Of a stretch of DNA of 64,000 nucleotides, positions 31,244 through 42,083 are shown piece by piece. The position numbers were made by a program, and so were the translations under genes. The stretch spans positions 80,697,765 through 80,761,764 of the forward strand of contig CM037588.1 in assembly GCA_021018995.1 (NCBI GenBank), given 5' to 3'. Each line of letters starts with the position of its first letter. The stretch's first letter is position 1. The DNA comes from Chloranthus sessilifolius. Lineage: Eukaryota; Streptophyta; Magnoliopsida; Chloranthales; Chloranthaceae. Under the pieces are notes generated by a model that was given only the letters and a program-made list of their open reading frames with translations, had not been told where the DNA came from and ran no database searches.

Positions 31244-33120
31244 TCAAAGCTTGAGGAAATGGCAGCTGAGGTACTGCTGGTTCCTCAGCTGACAGCCTAT
31301 GGCTGAACTTTGTTTTTTTCTTTTTTCTATTTTTATCTCCTGCTGAGGTTCAACTATAACCTCCTTATTTTTCCCTTGTGGAAGGGTAGCAGGCAATTCC
31401 TTACTCTGTGCCATGACAAAATCCTTATCACTTTCATTTGACATATCCTTGGGGTAGACCTCTCCTTGTTCATTTCCCACCTTGTTGTCTACAAACTTGC
31501 CAGACCTTAAGGCTGTGTTGGCATTGGCCCCATCAAAATTTGAGGAGCTTTCTCCAATGGAATACTGGCCCTTAGGGTTGGCAATTGGTTGGCTAGGCAA
31601 CCTGCCCTCCTCTCTTTTAGCCAGAGCATTGGCTATCAGGCTTGCTTTTCTATTTTCTTAATGCATTGACTGTGAGAGGTCATAGTCTGAGTCAAAGGTC
31701 CAAGACTTTGCAATTAGGCCAAAACCTGGTTCTCAAAAGAAGCACTTCGGGGTCGAGATGGTTGGACTACCAATTGATTCTGTTGCTGGGGTTGCTGCTA
31801 TTACTGGAAATTCGACCTTGGGGCATAACCCTGGTTAAACTGCTGCTGTGGCCTTTGAGGTAAGGCCAACATCTGTTGTGGCTGTATATAATTGTCTTGC
31901 CTCCACCTCAAATTTGGGTGGTCTCTCCATTGGTAACCAGCATTTTGGTGCTGGTATCCATATGGTTGCTTATTGTAGCCACCAGATTGTTGTTGTCCAA
32001 AAGATTGGGTAGCAGCAGCCTGTTTCATTACAAACTCAGGGTATTGCCCCACAGATGGACACTCTTCTACTGTGTGCTGTGGGGATTGGCATATCAGACA
32101 TGCCTCCATCACTTGTGCAGCCATTTTGGGCTGCACCACAGTCAAAAGTTTATCAAATCTTTCAGTAGGATTGGTCATCTGCACCCTCAGATCATCATTT
32201 CCCCTAACTTCATGCATTCTTCCTTTAGAAGCCTTTGCAATCCCCAACTTAGGAGAAGGCTTAGGAATAGTTCTAGATGAGGACATCTTCTGGAAATCAT
32301 TTTCACTTATGACCTCGAACAAGTCCCATGCGTCATCAGTTGTTTTATGCATGTATGTTCCACCACAAGAGGCAACTACCATGTCTCTACTCTTCTCATC
32401 AATCCCATTGTAGAAACTCTGGACAAGCTTCCAATCAGGGATCTTATGGTGGGGACATTATTTGAGCATCTCCTTAAATCTATCCCAGCATTGGTTAAAA
32501 TCTTCAGTTGGGGACTGGGCAAAAGAAAGTATGCCCTTCCTCAACTCGCTGGTCTTGGTCTCTGGGAAAAATTTAGACAGAAAGCTTGTCTGGAGGTCTT
32601 TCCAGGAGGTGATGCTGTTGTTTGGGAGAGTAGATAGCCAGGTCATAGCCCTGCCCTTTAGGGAAAAAGGAAAGAGCCTTAACCTAGTGGCTTCTGGTCC
32701 CAAACCAGCAATGGAGAATGTTGTGCACAGGGCCAAGAACTGGTCAATGTGCTTATAAGGGTCTTCCTTGCTAAGCCCATGGAAAGAGGGAAGCATTTGG
32801 ATGATGGAAGTTTTTATTTCATAATTTCCTTGAACATCAGGGAATTGGATGCTGAATGGAGAGTTGTAATCATCCGGAGCATTCAATTCTTTCAATGTTC
32901 TAGGTTGTTCTTCAACCATAACTGCTATCTCAATTTCAATAGGGGGCTCAACTGTGGTGTGTCGATGCCTTCTCGGTCTTCTACTCCTTTCTATCTCAGG
33001 GTTAGGAGGCTCTAATGTAGGACTGAGGGATCTCCTTCCTAACATGCACGCACACCAACAGTAGGGGAGACTATTTGCAGGCACATTGCACTTAATAAAA
33101 ATTACAACTATCCTAATCAA
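31244..33120 (-). pseudogene. gag: A gag (capsid, zinc knuckle, linker)
   Basis: Two long open parts: 33120-32458 and 32382-31801, split by a single TAA at 32455-32457. A plausible start is the ATG at 33045 (MLGRRSLSP). Capsid signatures: SPFSIQFPDVQGNYEIKTS, LSKEDPYKHIDQFLALC, WLSTLPNNSITSWKDLQ. The zinc knuckle CLICQSPQHTVEEC (C-x2-C-x4-H-x4-C, ~32110-32060) is intact. A Gln/Tyr-rich stretch follows, then a linker (31600-31244) with NPKGQYSIGESS. The gag is near-complete, so particle proteins were lost late. Confidence 0.85.
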
Positions 33121-33345
33121 CTGCTATGGACTCTTTAATTGAGAAATAGACTGAGTTTTGAGGGTTAAAGAAGTGCAAACAGATGTAGCTAGACTCCCAG
33201 TGCACTTCTACTCTCCTTCTCTGCTACGGTCCAGATCTGCAAAAAGAATTCCACTTGTAAATCAGCAGTATCAATTATTGACAATTACAACTACTAAAGA
33301 ATAAAGAATTAAAAAAAATTCTAGGGTCTACTAAAAGATCAATGT

Positions 33346-33362
33346 CCCCGGCAACGGCGCCT
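33346..33362 (-). promoter_or_regulatory. Primer-binding site of A (tRNA-Asp)
   Basis: Plus-strand CCCCGGCAACGGCGCC equals the tRNA-Asp 3' end (16 bases). The terminal A of the tRNA is mismatched. It lies seven bases inside the 5' LTR edge. Confidence 0.85.
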
Positions 33363-33368
33363 AAAACT

Positions 33369-35831
33369 TGTTGGTGCGTTTTCAAGTGCTTGCTACTGAC
33401 TTTATTAAAGACAGTTATAAGAATCGAAAGAATAAAAGAGATGAGTGAAAGAGTGAGAGTCATGGAGCAGCACGCCTAAACATACACAATCCTGGAAGAT
33501 ACAGGGTCTTTTGTAGCAAGTTTTAATAAGTAAGAGTTTGTCCCACAGGGAAGTGGATCTAAAGCTCCAAGGGAGCCATCTTTAGTAGGCCCTCCAGATC
33601 TGGCTACAGATCTGACAATCCTAAACGAAAGGGGATTTAGTGTCACTAGAATCTAAATTCCATGGTATCCTAATGTCTAAACTATAGAAAGGGTTAAGAG
33701 AGAGGGTGGAGTGAGAAAATAAATAAAAAAGGGTGAGAATTATGTTATGCGGTTCACATCTGGTGAATTTCATAACTCAGATTCAAATCTGCTGCTATAG
33801 AAGTCCTGTCTAATGGCTACGTTGTCACCATTGAGGAGAAAGAATCCGTCTCATCTCAGTGCTATGATCCAATACCTTTATGGCTATAACCTGTCCACTT
33901 TAATGGTCACAGACTATCCAATTGGGGAACCACAGTCCAGAGATGGGTTAGAACAAGTTTATCATTATAGACACTACTTCATCCAGGCTACAAGCTCAAG
34001 AGTCCATAGGAAACCTCAACCTCTAAAGTGCTATGTGTGGGGCTATGCTTGTATGGGAGCATGTTAGCCCAGACACATAGAACTAGCAAGAGTTCGAGTA
34101 CAGCCTTAGATCCAGCTGTCCACTGCTAGATAGACTACAGTGATCTAGTCGCAAGCCTACAATATCTATAATGAAACAAAATCTGCCATCTGATGGCGGG
34201 TCTTCACAGATACAGGGGAGTCTGCCTCTACACAATCCCTCACAGGGCTACAAGCACAAGTGCAGAGAAAGACAATCCATCTTGAGTCTGTTGATTGGCT
34301 TCACCCTAAGGCTATAACCTGTCCACTTAAATGGTCACAGACTATCCCAGAGGCTATCCTCCTCACAGGCTCAAGATAGAACAAGAAACATTGCGCCACC
34401 ACCATGTTCACAAGGCTACAAAAGCTCATTGTTCCCATGGGGATTTCCAATCTAGTGGATCCTGTGGTGGGGCTAGGCTTGTATGGGAGCATGTTAGGCC
34501 CGACACATAGGTCACTTAGATCTGAGTGAACCACAGTCTGAGTCCTCCATTGCTTACAATACATCCTAGCAGTGGAGGATCTCAAGGTAGTAGCCTTGCA
34601 AAGAATAACTCACAAACCAAAATCCCATAAATGTAAAACACCCTATTGTAAAATTCCATTAATCTATCCCAAATAACCATACATAGGCATAGCCAGCAAA
34701 TGCTGGACTATGGAGAGAAGAAAAAGATAAAAAGAAACTACCTAAACCTAATCTACACTTACTGGTAATCTACAGCCGATCCCAGAAGAAGAAAACTAAA
34801 TTCTATCTAAGAAGAGAAAAAACCCAAGCCTCCTTAAACCTAAAGCAAGCTTAGGTTTATATAGCAGTCAGCTTGGTGGTGTATCAAGGTTAGGAAACCC
34901 TAATTTTAACGATGCCACATGGCCTGATACTGTTCCTTGGATGCCTCGAGGTGCGTGCATGAGAATTGGAGCGTTGGAATGCATGCCCTAATTGTTGGAA
35001 GTTCCCAGAATGTCCTCTGCAGAAGTGAGGGAGAGTTAGAGTTTAGAGCCTCGCCAGGTAGCATTGGCTTCCAAGTTTGTCGCGTGATAGAATGGTCTTC
35101 GCGAGATTGGATCAGCTTGAAATTCTAGCCGTCGTGGGATTATCTTAATTGCAGTTGAAACAGTCACGTGATAGAGCATTGAATTCTCGCTGGATTGCTC
35201 TGGTCTTCGCGAGGTTGCATTTTCCTTATGAATGGCACAGGAACTGTGCAAGCATTTCATTTCCCAGTGGATCTTCGCGAGGATCCTCATGAGGCAGTGA
35301 TATGCATTAGTTTCTGAACTGCGCGAGAGGCTTTTCTGAAGTTTTGTATCCTGCGGCTATTGTGCGATAGCTTCTGTAGAGACACCTAGAGCTCTCTCTC
35401 CTTAGCTGATCTGAGTGAACCGCGTGAGGTATGAGAGCTGCTTTTCTTGAGCTGCGCGAGACTGCGTGAGCATTTATGTTTAAGTTTTGCGAGAGCTGCA
35501 CGAAGTATAACTCTGAACCCCAATTTCGCGAGAACAATGCAGATACTTGGAAATGAAGGCTTGGGAAGCTCGCGAGGACTGTGCGAGGCTTAACTTTTGA
35601 ATCTTCTGAAGCCTAAGAAAACTATGCGAGGTTCAAATCTTTGTCTGGATTCAGCTTTCACCCATCTGAGGGGTTTCTGGGGGAAAAGTGGGCCCCTTAA
35701 CAGGGTTCAAGCTCTATTATAGCTACTATTTATTACCTACAGAAATGACTTAACACAAATTTATTAGATGGTTAAGGGTCTAACAACGGCTAAGTTAAGG
35801 GGTGAAAAGTGGTACTTTTCAGGTCTTAACA
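33369..35831 (-). repeat. A 5' LTR
   Basis: Partner of 18329-20791 at the same length, with substitutions and compensating single-base indels. TATA on the minus strand at 34855-34865; GCGCGAG cluster at 35079-35640, containing more intact GCGCGAG and TTCGCGAG copies than the 3' LTR in places. The element RNA would start just below 34855 and run leftwards. Confidence 0.9.
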
Positions 35832-35836
35832 ACAAG

Positions 35837-36486
35837 TCATGATATCAGGCACACGTATGACATTGCGTCTAATGGCCACTTTCTCGATTCCAGCATATTG
35901 TTGTGGGTGTGTATTAGTCCGACGTTGACTACCTCAGCTGCATAGAACCATAGACTTTCAAAATAGCAAATATGGTTCGGAGTAATACTCCCACTCTCCT
36001 ATCTTCCTTGCTCAAAGGATAGAGATTTCATCGGCAGATGATGTCAATCCACCACAACTCGGGGGGTAGTTGTCATTCCTTTATAGATTGACCCAACCCG
36101 TGTTGTCTGCAGGTCATTCCTACGACTATTTCATGAAAGGTTACTTTCTCGAGACTCAGTGGTGCTAAACCACAACTTTCATGGTACCCTAACGAGGCGT
36201 CCAGGGTTGTGGCCATGCAGTCATGGTCGAACCGGAACAGTCGGTCGTCTGTGGTTGTACAGAGTGTCCCATCACGCTGAACGTGAAGATTTTGGTTTAC
36301 AATCCTCGAGTAGTAGTGTTCATGAAATGGCTTGAGGATCGCCGTTAGATTATCTCCCCTAAGGTAGATGTTTGACCAAAAGAATTCCTCTTCGCTGTCA
36401 AAATATGGTTCATCAAAGGACCATTCTAATTCAAAAGTCTTGGCGCTGGCACAAGCTTGGGAGACGGTCTGTTTCTTTGGCGCCAT
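35837..36486 (-). pseudogene. B ORF3, N-terminal part (proximal to A)
   Basis: The start at 36486 gives MAPKKQTVSQACASAKTF, then 137 open codons with FDHDCMATTLDASLGYHES and SLEKVTFHEIVVGMTCRQ. Beyond the stop at 36073 the homology continues, with a frame change near 35947, through ELWWIDIICR and RVGVLLRTIFAILKV up to the A insertion. The pattern R-x-N-L-Y followed by R-x(9)-F resembles the RKNIY...SFHMGH part of A's ORF3, so I infer the same broad family. Finding it behind a chromodomain integrase is unusual. Function unknown. Confidence 0.6.
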
Positions 36487-37231
36487 AGTTTCAAAAAGGA
36501 AACAAAATGAAATTGAAACAAAGAAGGTTGTGGCTTTTTAACTTAATTGGCTTAAAAAAGAACAAAATTGGGTTCGATTAAGCATTGTGCATGTCGATTT
36601 GGTAGCTGGGAGAGCTTTGGCGCAAGAAAATGGAGGATTTGAATACAAAAGCCCTAGGTTCACGCGGGAGAGGTGACAAGAGAGAGACCCAAGCCTTGAA
36701 CTGTCCAAAAATGACAAAATGAGGGCTTAGCAGGCCGCATATAAAGTTCATCAGTCACCATGGCAACTTAAGTTCTCGCTGTGGCGAGGTTCAATCTTGC
36801 TACGACGAGAAATATAGAAAATGTGTTTCTGCTTTTGGGCTGGTCTAGGCTTACAGTGCTGATCAGTGTTAATCTGACTGAATGTCATTAGTGTAGGTTT
36901 GTGGTAGGTATTATAGTGGAAATTAAGAGTCTTTCTGAAGCGATTATCAGGTCATTTGAACCATAATGTACAAAATTTGAGAAACATTAGAGTGATGTAC
37001 TCATGTGCATTTATTCCATATCATGGGCACGATCAGATTTTAGATGAACTTTTCGAGTAATATTTCATGAATTTGAGCTAAACGATAGACCTATGTGACA
37101 AATCCATAAGTAACATTGATTGTGTTTGACATATAATGATTTTGGTAAGTAGTATTTTGTTTAACATACATGAAATCAGTTACGCTTCCCTAACGACAAT
37201 ACAAAAGCGACTGGGCTATCCAAACAATCAT
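36487..37231 (-). promoter_or_regulatory. B post-pol spacer with TCGC-type motifs
   Basis: Non-coding between the chromodomain stop and ORF3. At 36745-36815 the plus strand reads CACCATGGCAACTTAAG, TCTCGCTGTGGCGAGG and CTTGCTACGACGAG, the same palindromic TCGC-N-GCGA flavour as B's U3 cluster. A minus-sense TTTATATGC (36732-36741) follows ~250 bp before the ORF3 start and could be a TATA box. Confidence 0.45.
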
Positions 37232-37450
37232 GGGCACTATTCTATAATTTCCTCTTCCCATTCCCACATTGCATCATTCGCTGAGTGACGGTGCCACTGG
37301 AGCAAAACCAACATAATTCGTTCGATTCTTAAAATTTGTTCTTCTTATCCAAAATTCTAACTGGGTCTTCGATTATGGTTAGGTCTTCCTGCACTTCGAT
37401 GGGCTGATAATCCAACACGTGTGATGCATCATGCACATACTTCGTCAAAA
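37232..37450 (-). pseudogene. B chromodomain at the integrase C-terminus
   Basis: HVLDYQPIEVQEDLTIIEDP then VRILDKKNK, a frameshift/stop at ~37333, and in the next frame LLQWHRHSANDAMWEWEEE, ending near 37232. The LTIIEDPVRILD...W...A-x-W-E-x-E-E pattern is the Tekay/Del-type chromodomain. It guides integration towards heterochromatin. Confidence 0.8.
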
Positions 37451-38589
37451 TAGATACGTGGAAGACATTTTGGATATCCGATAACTATGGCGGTAGAGCG
37501 ATGCGATAAGCTACTTCACCAATGCGGCCAAAGATTTCTAATGGACTAATATATCTCGGGCTAGTTTTCCTCATCTACCAAATTGCATCACACCCTTTGT
37601 AGGTGACACTTTTACTAGCACATGATCTTCCACCTATAGAGAGCATGGCAAGTCAACATTCTTTAAGCTATACTAACATATATAGGAGCATTGTGTGCAA
37701 GGTTTCACCTGGAATGGCATGCTTGATCGTGTATGATTAGTATAACTCTTTTGACTACTCTGAGCAATTTTCAGATGTTCTCGAATAAGTCAATCCGTTT
37801 CATTGGTGCTCTCAATCATTTTTTAACCTAATAATAGACGCTCTCCAACTTCTTCCAAATTAAGTGGGGATTTGCATCGACCGCCATATAGTGCTTTACA
37901 GGGTGCCATGCCGATACTCGCCTGATAGCTATTGTTGTAGGTAAATTCCATAAGCGGTAGATGTTTATCCCATGACCCTTGGAAGTCTAACAAATAGGCG
38001 CAGAGCTTATCTTCCATGACTTGATTGACCCTTTCCGTTTGCCCATCAGTTTGAGGGTGAAATTGTAAGAACTGTGAAGTATAGAGTGGGCCCCCAATCT
38101 GATACTATGCTTGCAGGTATGCCATGTAGCCTTACAATCTCCTTCAAATACAATTCGACAAGCTTGCTTGCAGTGTAGCGCGTGTTGTATGGGTGGAAAT
38201 GTGCTGATTTGGTTAAGCGATTAATAACCACCCATATTGCATTATGCCCATTCTGAGTTCTCGACAAACTGAGAATTAAGTCCATGGAAATATTCTCCCA
38301 TTTTCACTTAGGTACAGCTAAGGGCTGTAATAAACCTGTTGGGTGTCTGTGGTCGACCTTCACCTGTTGACAAACCAAGTACTTTGCCACATCTCTTTTC
38401 ATTCATTTCCATCAAAAAATTTTCTTCACATCATGATACATTTTGGTGCTACCCAGATGAATAGCATACGATGATTTATGGGCCTCATCTAGTATCTCCC
38501 GCCTTAATTCACTATCTGCTGAGACACAAAGGTGGCCTTTGAACAATAGGGAACTGTCGTCCTGGACTGAGAATTTTGGTTGACTTGCA
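37451..38589 (-). pseudogene. B integrase
   Basis: Core motifs: SMDLILSLSRTQNGHNAIWV (first Asp), RLTKSAHFHPYNTRYTASKL and IVSDWGPTL (second Asp; the usual SDRG has become SDWG). The Glu region is [18 protein letters not shown], then [18 protein letters not shown]. The zinc module upstream (38460-38390) is only recognisable by position. Open pieces are 38285-38046 and 38017-37823. Confidence 0.8.
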
Positions 38590-39045
38590 TTACTTATCCC
38601 CTGCCTGATAGCCTCAAACTCTGAGTTTTTCCGGCTTCGTTCATCTCAAAAGTGGGGTGACATGAGTTTAAGTCTTTGAATAGCTGTAATTTGTGCATTC
38701 GTGCTACGAGATGTGCAAGCTGAGCAGATGATTTCTGGCTTAATGCATCAACTACCACACTTCCCTTTCCTGGGTGGTACTGTATTGAGCAGTCATAGTC
38801 CTTCAATGACTCATCCATCTTCTCTGCCTCAAGTTTAGATCTCTTTATGTGAAGAGATACTTCAGGCTTTTGTGATGAGTGAAGATTTGGAAAGTTCCAC
38901 CATATAGGTCATGTCTCCAAGTTTTCAAGGCAAAGACAATAGTAGCTCATACCATATCGTGAGTACGATAATTTTTCTCATGGTCTTTCAGTTATCTTGA
39001 CCCATATGGTACTAATTTTTTATGCTGGTTCAACATGCAGCCAAA
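38590..39045 (-). pseudogene. B RNase H, C-terminal piece
   Basis: Open stretch 38818-38594: MDESLKDYDCSIQYHPGKGS then VVVDALSQKSSAQLAHL, the standard end of a Ty3/gypsy RNase H followed by the integrase connector. The catalytic N-terminal part (38820-39045) is readable only in fragments across several frames. Confidence 0.7.
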
Positions 39046-40068
39046 TCACATGTGCAATGCATCAATAAATACCACAAATCCACCACTGCCATCCGGTATG
39101 GTAAGCATAGGTGCAGATGTCAATCTTTGCTTGAGCTCTTGAAAGCTCCTCTCATACTCCTCAGTCCACTCAAATCTGGCATTCTTTCGAGTAAGTCGTG
39201 TGAGTGGTCCTGCAATTCTCGAGAATCCTTTCACAAATCGGTGATAGAGGCCGATGAATCCGAGGAAATTGCGAATCTTGGTGACAGTCTTGGGCTGTTC
39301 CCAATTCATTACAACCTCGACTTTGGAGGGGTCTACTGTTACACCCGATTTTGATATGATGTGTCCCAGAAAACTGACCTCCTCCAAGCAAAATTCACAT
39401 TTATCGAGCTTTGCATACAACTGATGATCACGTAGTGTCTGGAGTGCTAACCGTAGATGTTGCTAGTGCTCTTCCCTTGACTTGGAATAGATAAGTATAT
39501 CATTAATGAATACAACCACGAATCGGTCTATGTGGGTCTTAAATACCCAGTTCATAAGATCCATGAAGGATGCAAGTGCATTGGTCAGTCCAAATGGCAT
39601 TACGAGGAACTCATAATGACCATACCTTGTGCGAAAGGATGTTTTTAGGACATCTTCTGCTTTCACCTTCATCTGATGGTTGCCACACCATAGGTCAATC
39701 TTAGAGAAGAATTTTGCTCCTTGCAACTGGTAAAAGAGGTCATCTATTGCAACGAGCGGATACCGGTTCTTTATGGTCAACTTGTTTAATTGTCGATAAT
39801 CTATGCATAGTCACATTGAACCATCTTTCTTTTTTATGAACAACACAGGTGGTCCACATGGAGACACGCTTGGCTGGATGAATCCTTTCTCGAGGAATTC
39901 TTGCAACTGCTCCTTTAGCTCCTTCAACTCAGCTGGTGCCATTCGGTATGGATCCTTCGATACCAGTTCCGTACCAGGAGCTAAGTCAATTGTAAACTTG
40001 ACTTCTCTTTCTAGCGGTAAACCCGACAACTCCTCAGGGAATACATCGGGAAACTCACAGGCAATCAT
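39046..40068 (-). pseudogene. pol: B reverse transcriptase
   Basis: Three open parts: 40068-39811 (FPEELSGLPLEREVKFTIDL), 39780-39463 ([32 protein letters not shown]) and 39420-39046 (CEFCLEEVSFLGHIISKSGV). The catalytic box reads [12 protein letters not shown] (~39495): the first Asp is Asn (GAT to AAT). Together with stops at 39808 and 39460 it is inactive. Confidence 0.9.
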
Positions 40069-40069
40069 A

Positions 40070-40598
40070 ATACTCGTAATGTCAATCCTCTCAACCTTTT
40101 GTCCTTGTATGAAGGCAAGGTATCCTTGGCAACTTTTTTGATCAGTCGTTCGACTCGAATTGTTAATATAAAGGGTACGGCGGTTGGTCGAATGGCAATT
40201 AATATAAATAGCCTTTCTCTCCTAGGGTAGAGAGTGACTATTTTCTCTAAGCAAGCTACTCTGGCTCGTGATTTGGTCAACAAATCCATGGCAAGTATTG
40301 CATCAAATTCTTACATTTCAAGTAGAATTAGATCAATCGTAGTTTCGCGGTGTGCCATGGTGACAACAACCGATCGGCATACTAAATCCATACTCACTGA
40401 ACTTCCCATTGGCGTGGAGATAACTAAGATAAAATTTAGGGGTTCAGGCATATAGCCCATCTCTCTGGTCAAGGTTGGTGTGATAAATGAGTGTGTAGAC
40501 CCCAGGTCTATCAACACTTGGGCCTTGTAGTTACATATATCATTTTGTTTGCTCAAGCGAATGATACCTAGATTAAGCACACATTTAAAATTAGTCAC
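40070..40598 (-). pseudogene. B aspartic protease
   Basis: VLIDLGSTHSFITPTLTREM: the usual DSG/DTG triad of chromovirus proteases is DLG here, although STHSFI is intact. It continues after a stop at 40308-40310 with DAILAMDLLTKSRARVACLE. The substitution looks like decay rather than the DLGAS form of Athila. Confidence 0.8.
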
Positions 40599-40789
40599 AT
40601 GTATAACACGTTATATTACGAGGTATAACAATTCTAGTGCACCTTCTTCATCTAAAATGCTAAAAATAAATTGACAACTCAAGTAAAGATCATACCTTGT
40701 ATGACCTGATTTTCGGCTTGGGCATCATGTGCGGAGACTGCAAATGCTAGGCCTTGCCTTGTGGGTCGCGTAGCTCTCAAGTTTGACGT

Positions 40790-41908
40790 CATAGTGGTTA
40801 CAACACCCTTCATCTCTGGGCAGTCTCTGATACGGTATCCTATTCGTCCACACATAAAATAGGCTTCGATGAATTTTCTACACTCTTCAATTTTGTATGG
40901 TCTCCCATAGTTTGCACAAGAAATCTGAGGTGCGGAAGATGCAATGTAAGAAACCGTTGGTTGATCCTTTGATACTCCGATTTACGTAGGATTGGGGGTA
41001 GTAGAGGGCCATGGATATTTGGGAGGCAAGGGTAGCAAAGCTGCCGCGTAAGGTGGCCGAGTTGCTACCGTGGTGATAGGGTGAGACGGCAGAGGCATAA
41101 AAAATCTTTATCTTTTGTTGGCTTGTTCAGCCCTAAGTACTTGTGACTGACTCCTATTTCTGTTTCGCTCTTTCCATCTCTTGATCATACTATCAACACC
41201 CTTCTCTACAATAAGAGCCAACCTCACTACTCGATCATAAGTCATTGCTTCAAAAAGGGATATCCTTTCCTTAATAGCTGGCTTCAAGCCGTACTCAAAC
41301 TTCTGAGTTTTCATCAAGTCGGTGGCCACTAAAGCTGGTGTGAATCTAGAGAGTTTCGTGAACTCTGCTTCATACTCTGGAACTGTCATTTCACATTATA
41401 CTAAATTGGTGAACTGCCTTTCCATTTGTCGTCTTTCCGATGCCAAAAAATATTTCTCATTAAACACTTCGATAAACTCATCCCATGTCCAAGGATTTCC
41501 CAGTGCTCGAGTCCTCTCCACAGACTTCCACCATGGGTCTGCTTCTCCCTCGAGTTGGAACAATGCCCAACTCACCTTTTCCTCTTCGGTACGCCAAACT
41601 CTCTGAAGGATCTTTTCTCTTTGATTCAACCATTGTTCAGCCTTGAATGGGTCCATCTGACCATAGAAGCTTAGAGGTCTCAATCTCCTAAACTCCAAAA
41701 ACTTTGATGGGTGGTGCCTCTTTGCGAGCATGGTCACGGCATTTGCGACGTTCTCCAATAACTGCTGGTTGTTTCTAGCATTCCTTTCAGTCTCGGCAGC
41801 ATTTCCCAAACTGTTGCCCACTCCAAATGCATTGTTATTGTTGTCGGGCATAGTGTTATTGGGTTCTATGACAAATCCCTGGTTGTTAGTCCAGTCCCTG
41901 GTGTTCAC
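40790..41908 (-). pseudogene. gag: B gag with degraded zinc knuckle
   Basis: From 41908: MNTRDWTNNQGFVIEPNN, then FLEFRRLRPLSFYGQMDP, WALFQLEGEADPWWKSVE, WDEFIEVFNEKYFLASER. Stop at 41396, then the same frame continues with VPEYEAEFTKLSRFTPAL to 41108. The knuckle at ~40850-40810 reads YFMCGRIGYRIRDC: the first Cys and the His have both become Tyr, so RNA binding is lost. Domain order matches Tekay/Del. Confidence 0.85.
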
Positions 41909-42067
41909 TATTCCAGGTCTTCCTCTTCTCGGGGGACCTGAGATGTCACATAATACTAAATCAGATTAACCGATCGACTCTGAGAGTCTAACCTCCGTAT
42001 TACTAGACTCTAATGTCGTTGCTTATACTATGTCATAGCTCTGACTGCCCATGAGACGTACAGCCTA

Positions 42068-42081
42068 GGGCTCTAATACCA
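42068..42081 (-). promoter_or_regulatory. Primer-binding site of B (initiator tRNA-Met)
   Basis: Minus-sense TGGTATTAGAGCCC, one change from the canonical TGGTATCAGAGCC, two bases inside the LTR edge at 42084. Confidence 0.85.
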
Positions 42082-42083
42082 CC

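Larger units (their letters stand above)
18329..35831 (-). mobile_element. Element A: complete 17.5 kb Athila-like retrotransposon inserted in B ORF3
   Basis: LTRs 18329-20791 and 33369-35831, both 2463 bp, start TGTTAAGACCTG and end CGCACCAACA in minus sense. Flanks are GCAAG (18324-18328) and ACAAG (35832-35836), a 5-bp target duplication with one change. Minus-strand order: LTR, tRNA-Asp primer site, gag, protease, RT, RNase H, integrase, spacer, ORF3, a small ORF, central polypurine-like tract, conserved 3' region, polypurine tract, LTR. About 30 differences in the first ~480 aligned LTR bases (by eye, ~6%). Domains carry a handful of stops and frameshifts: recently active, now dead. Confidence 0.9.
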
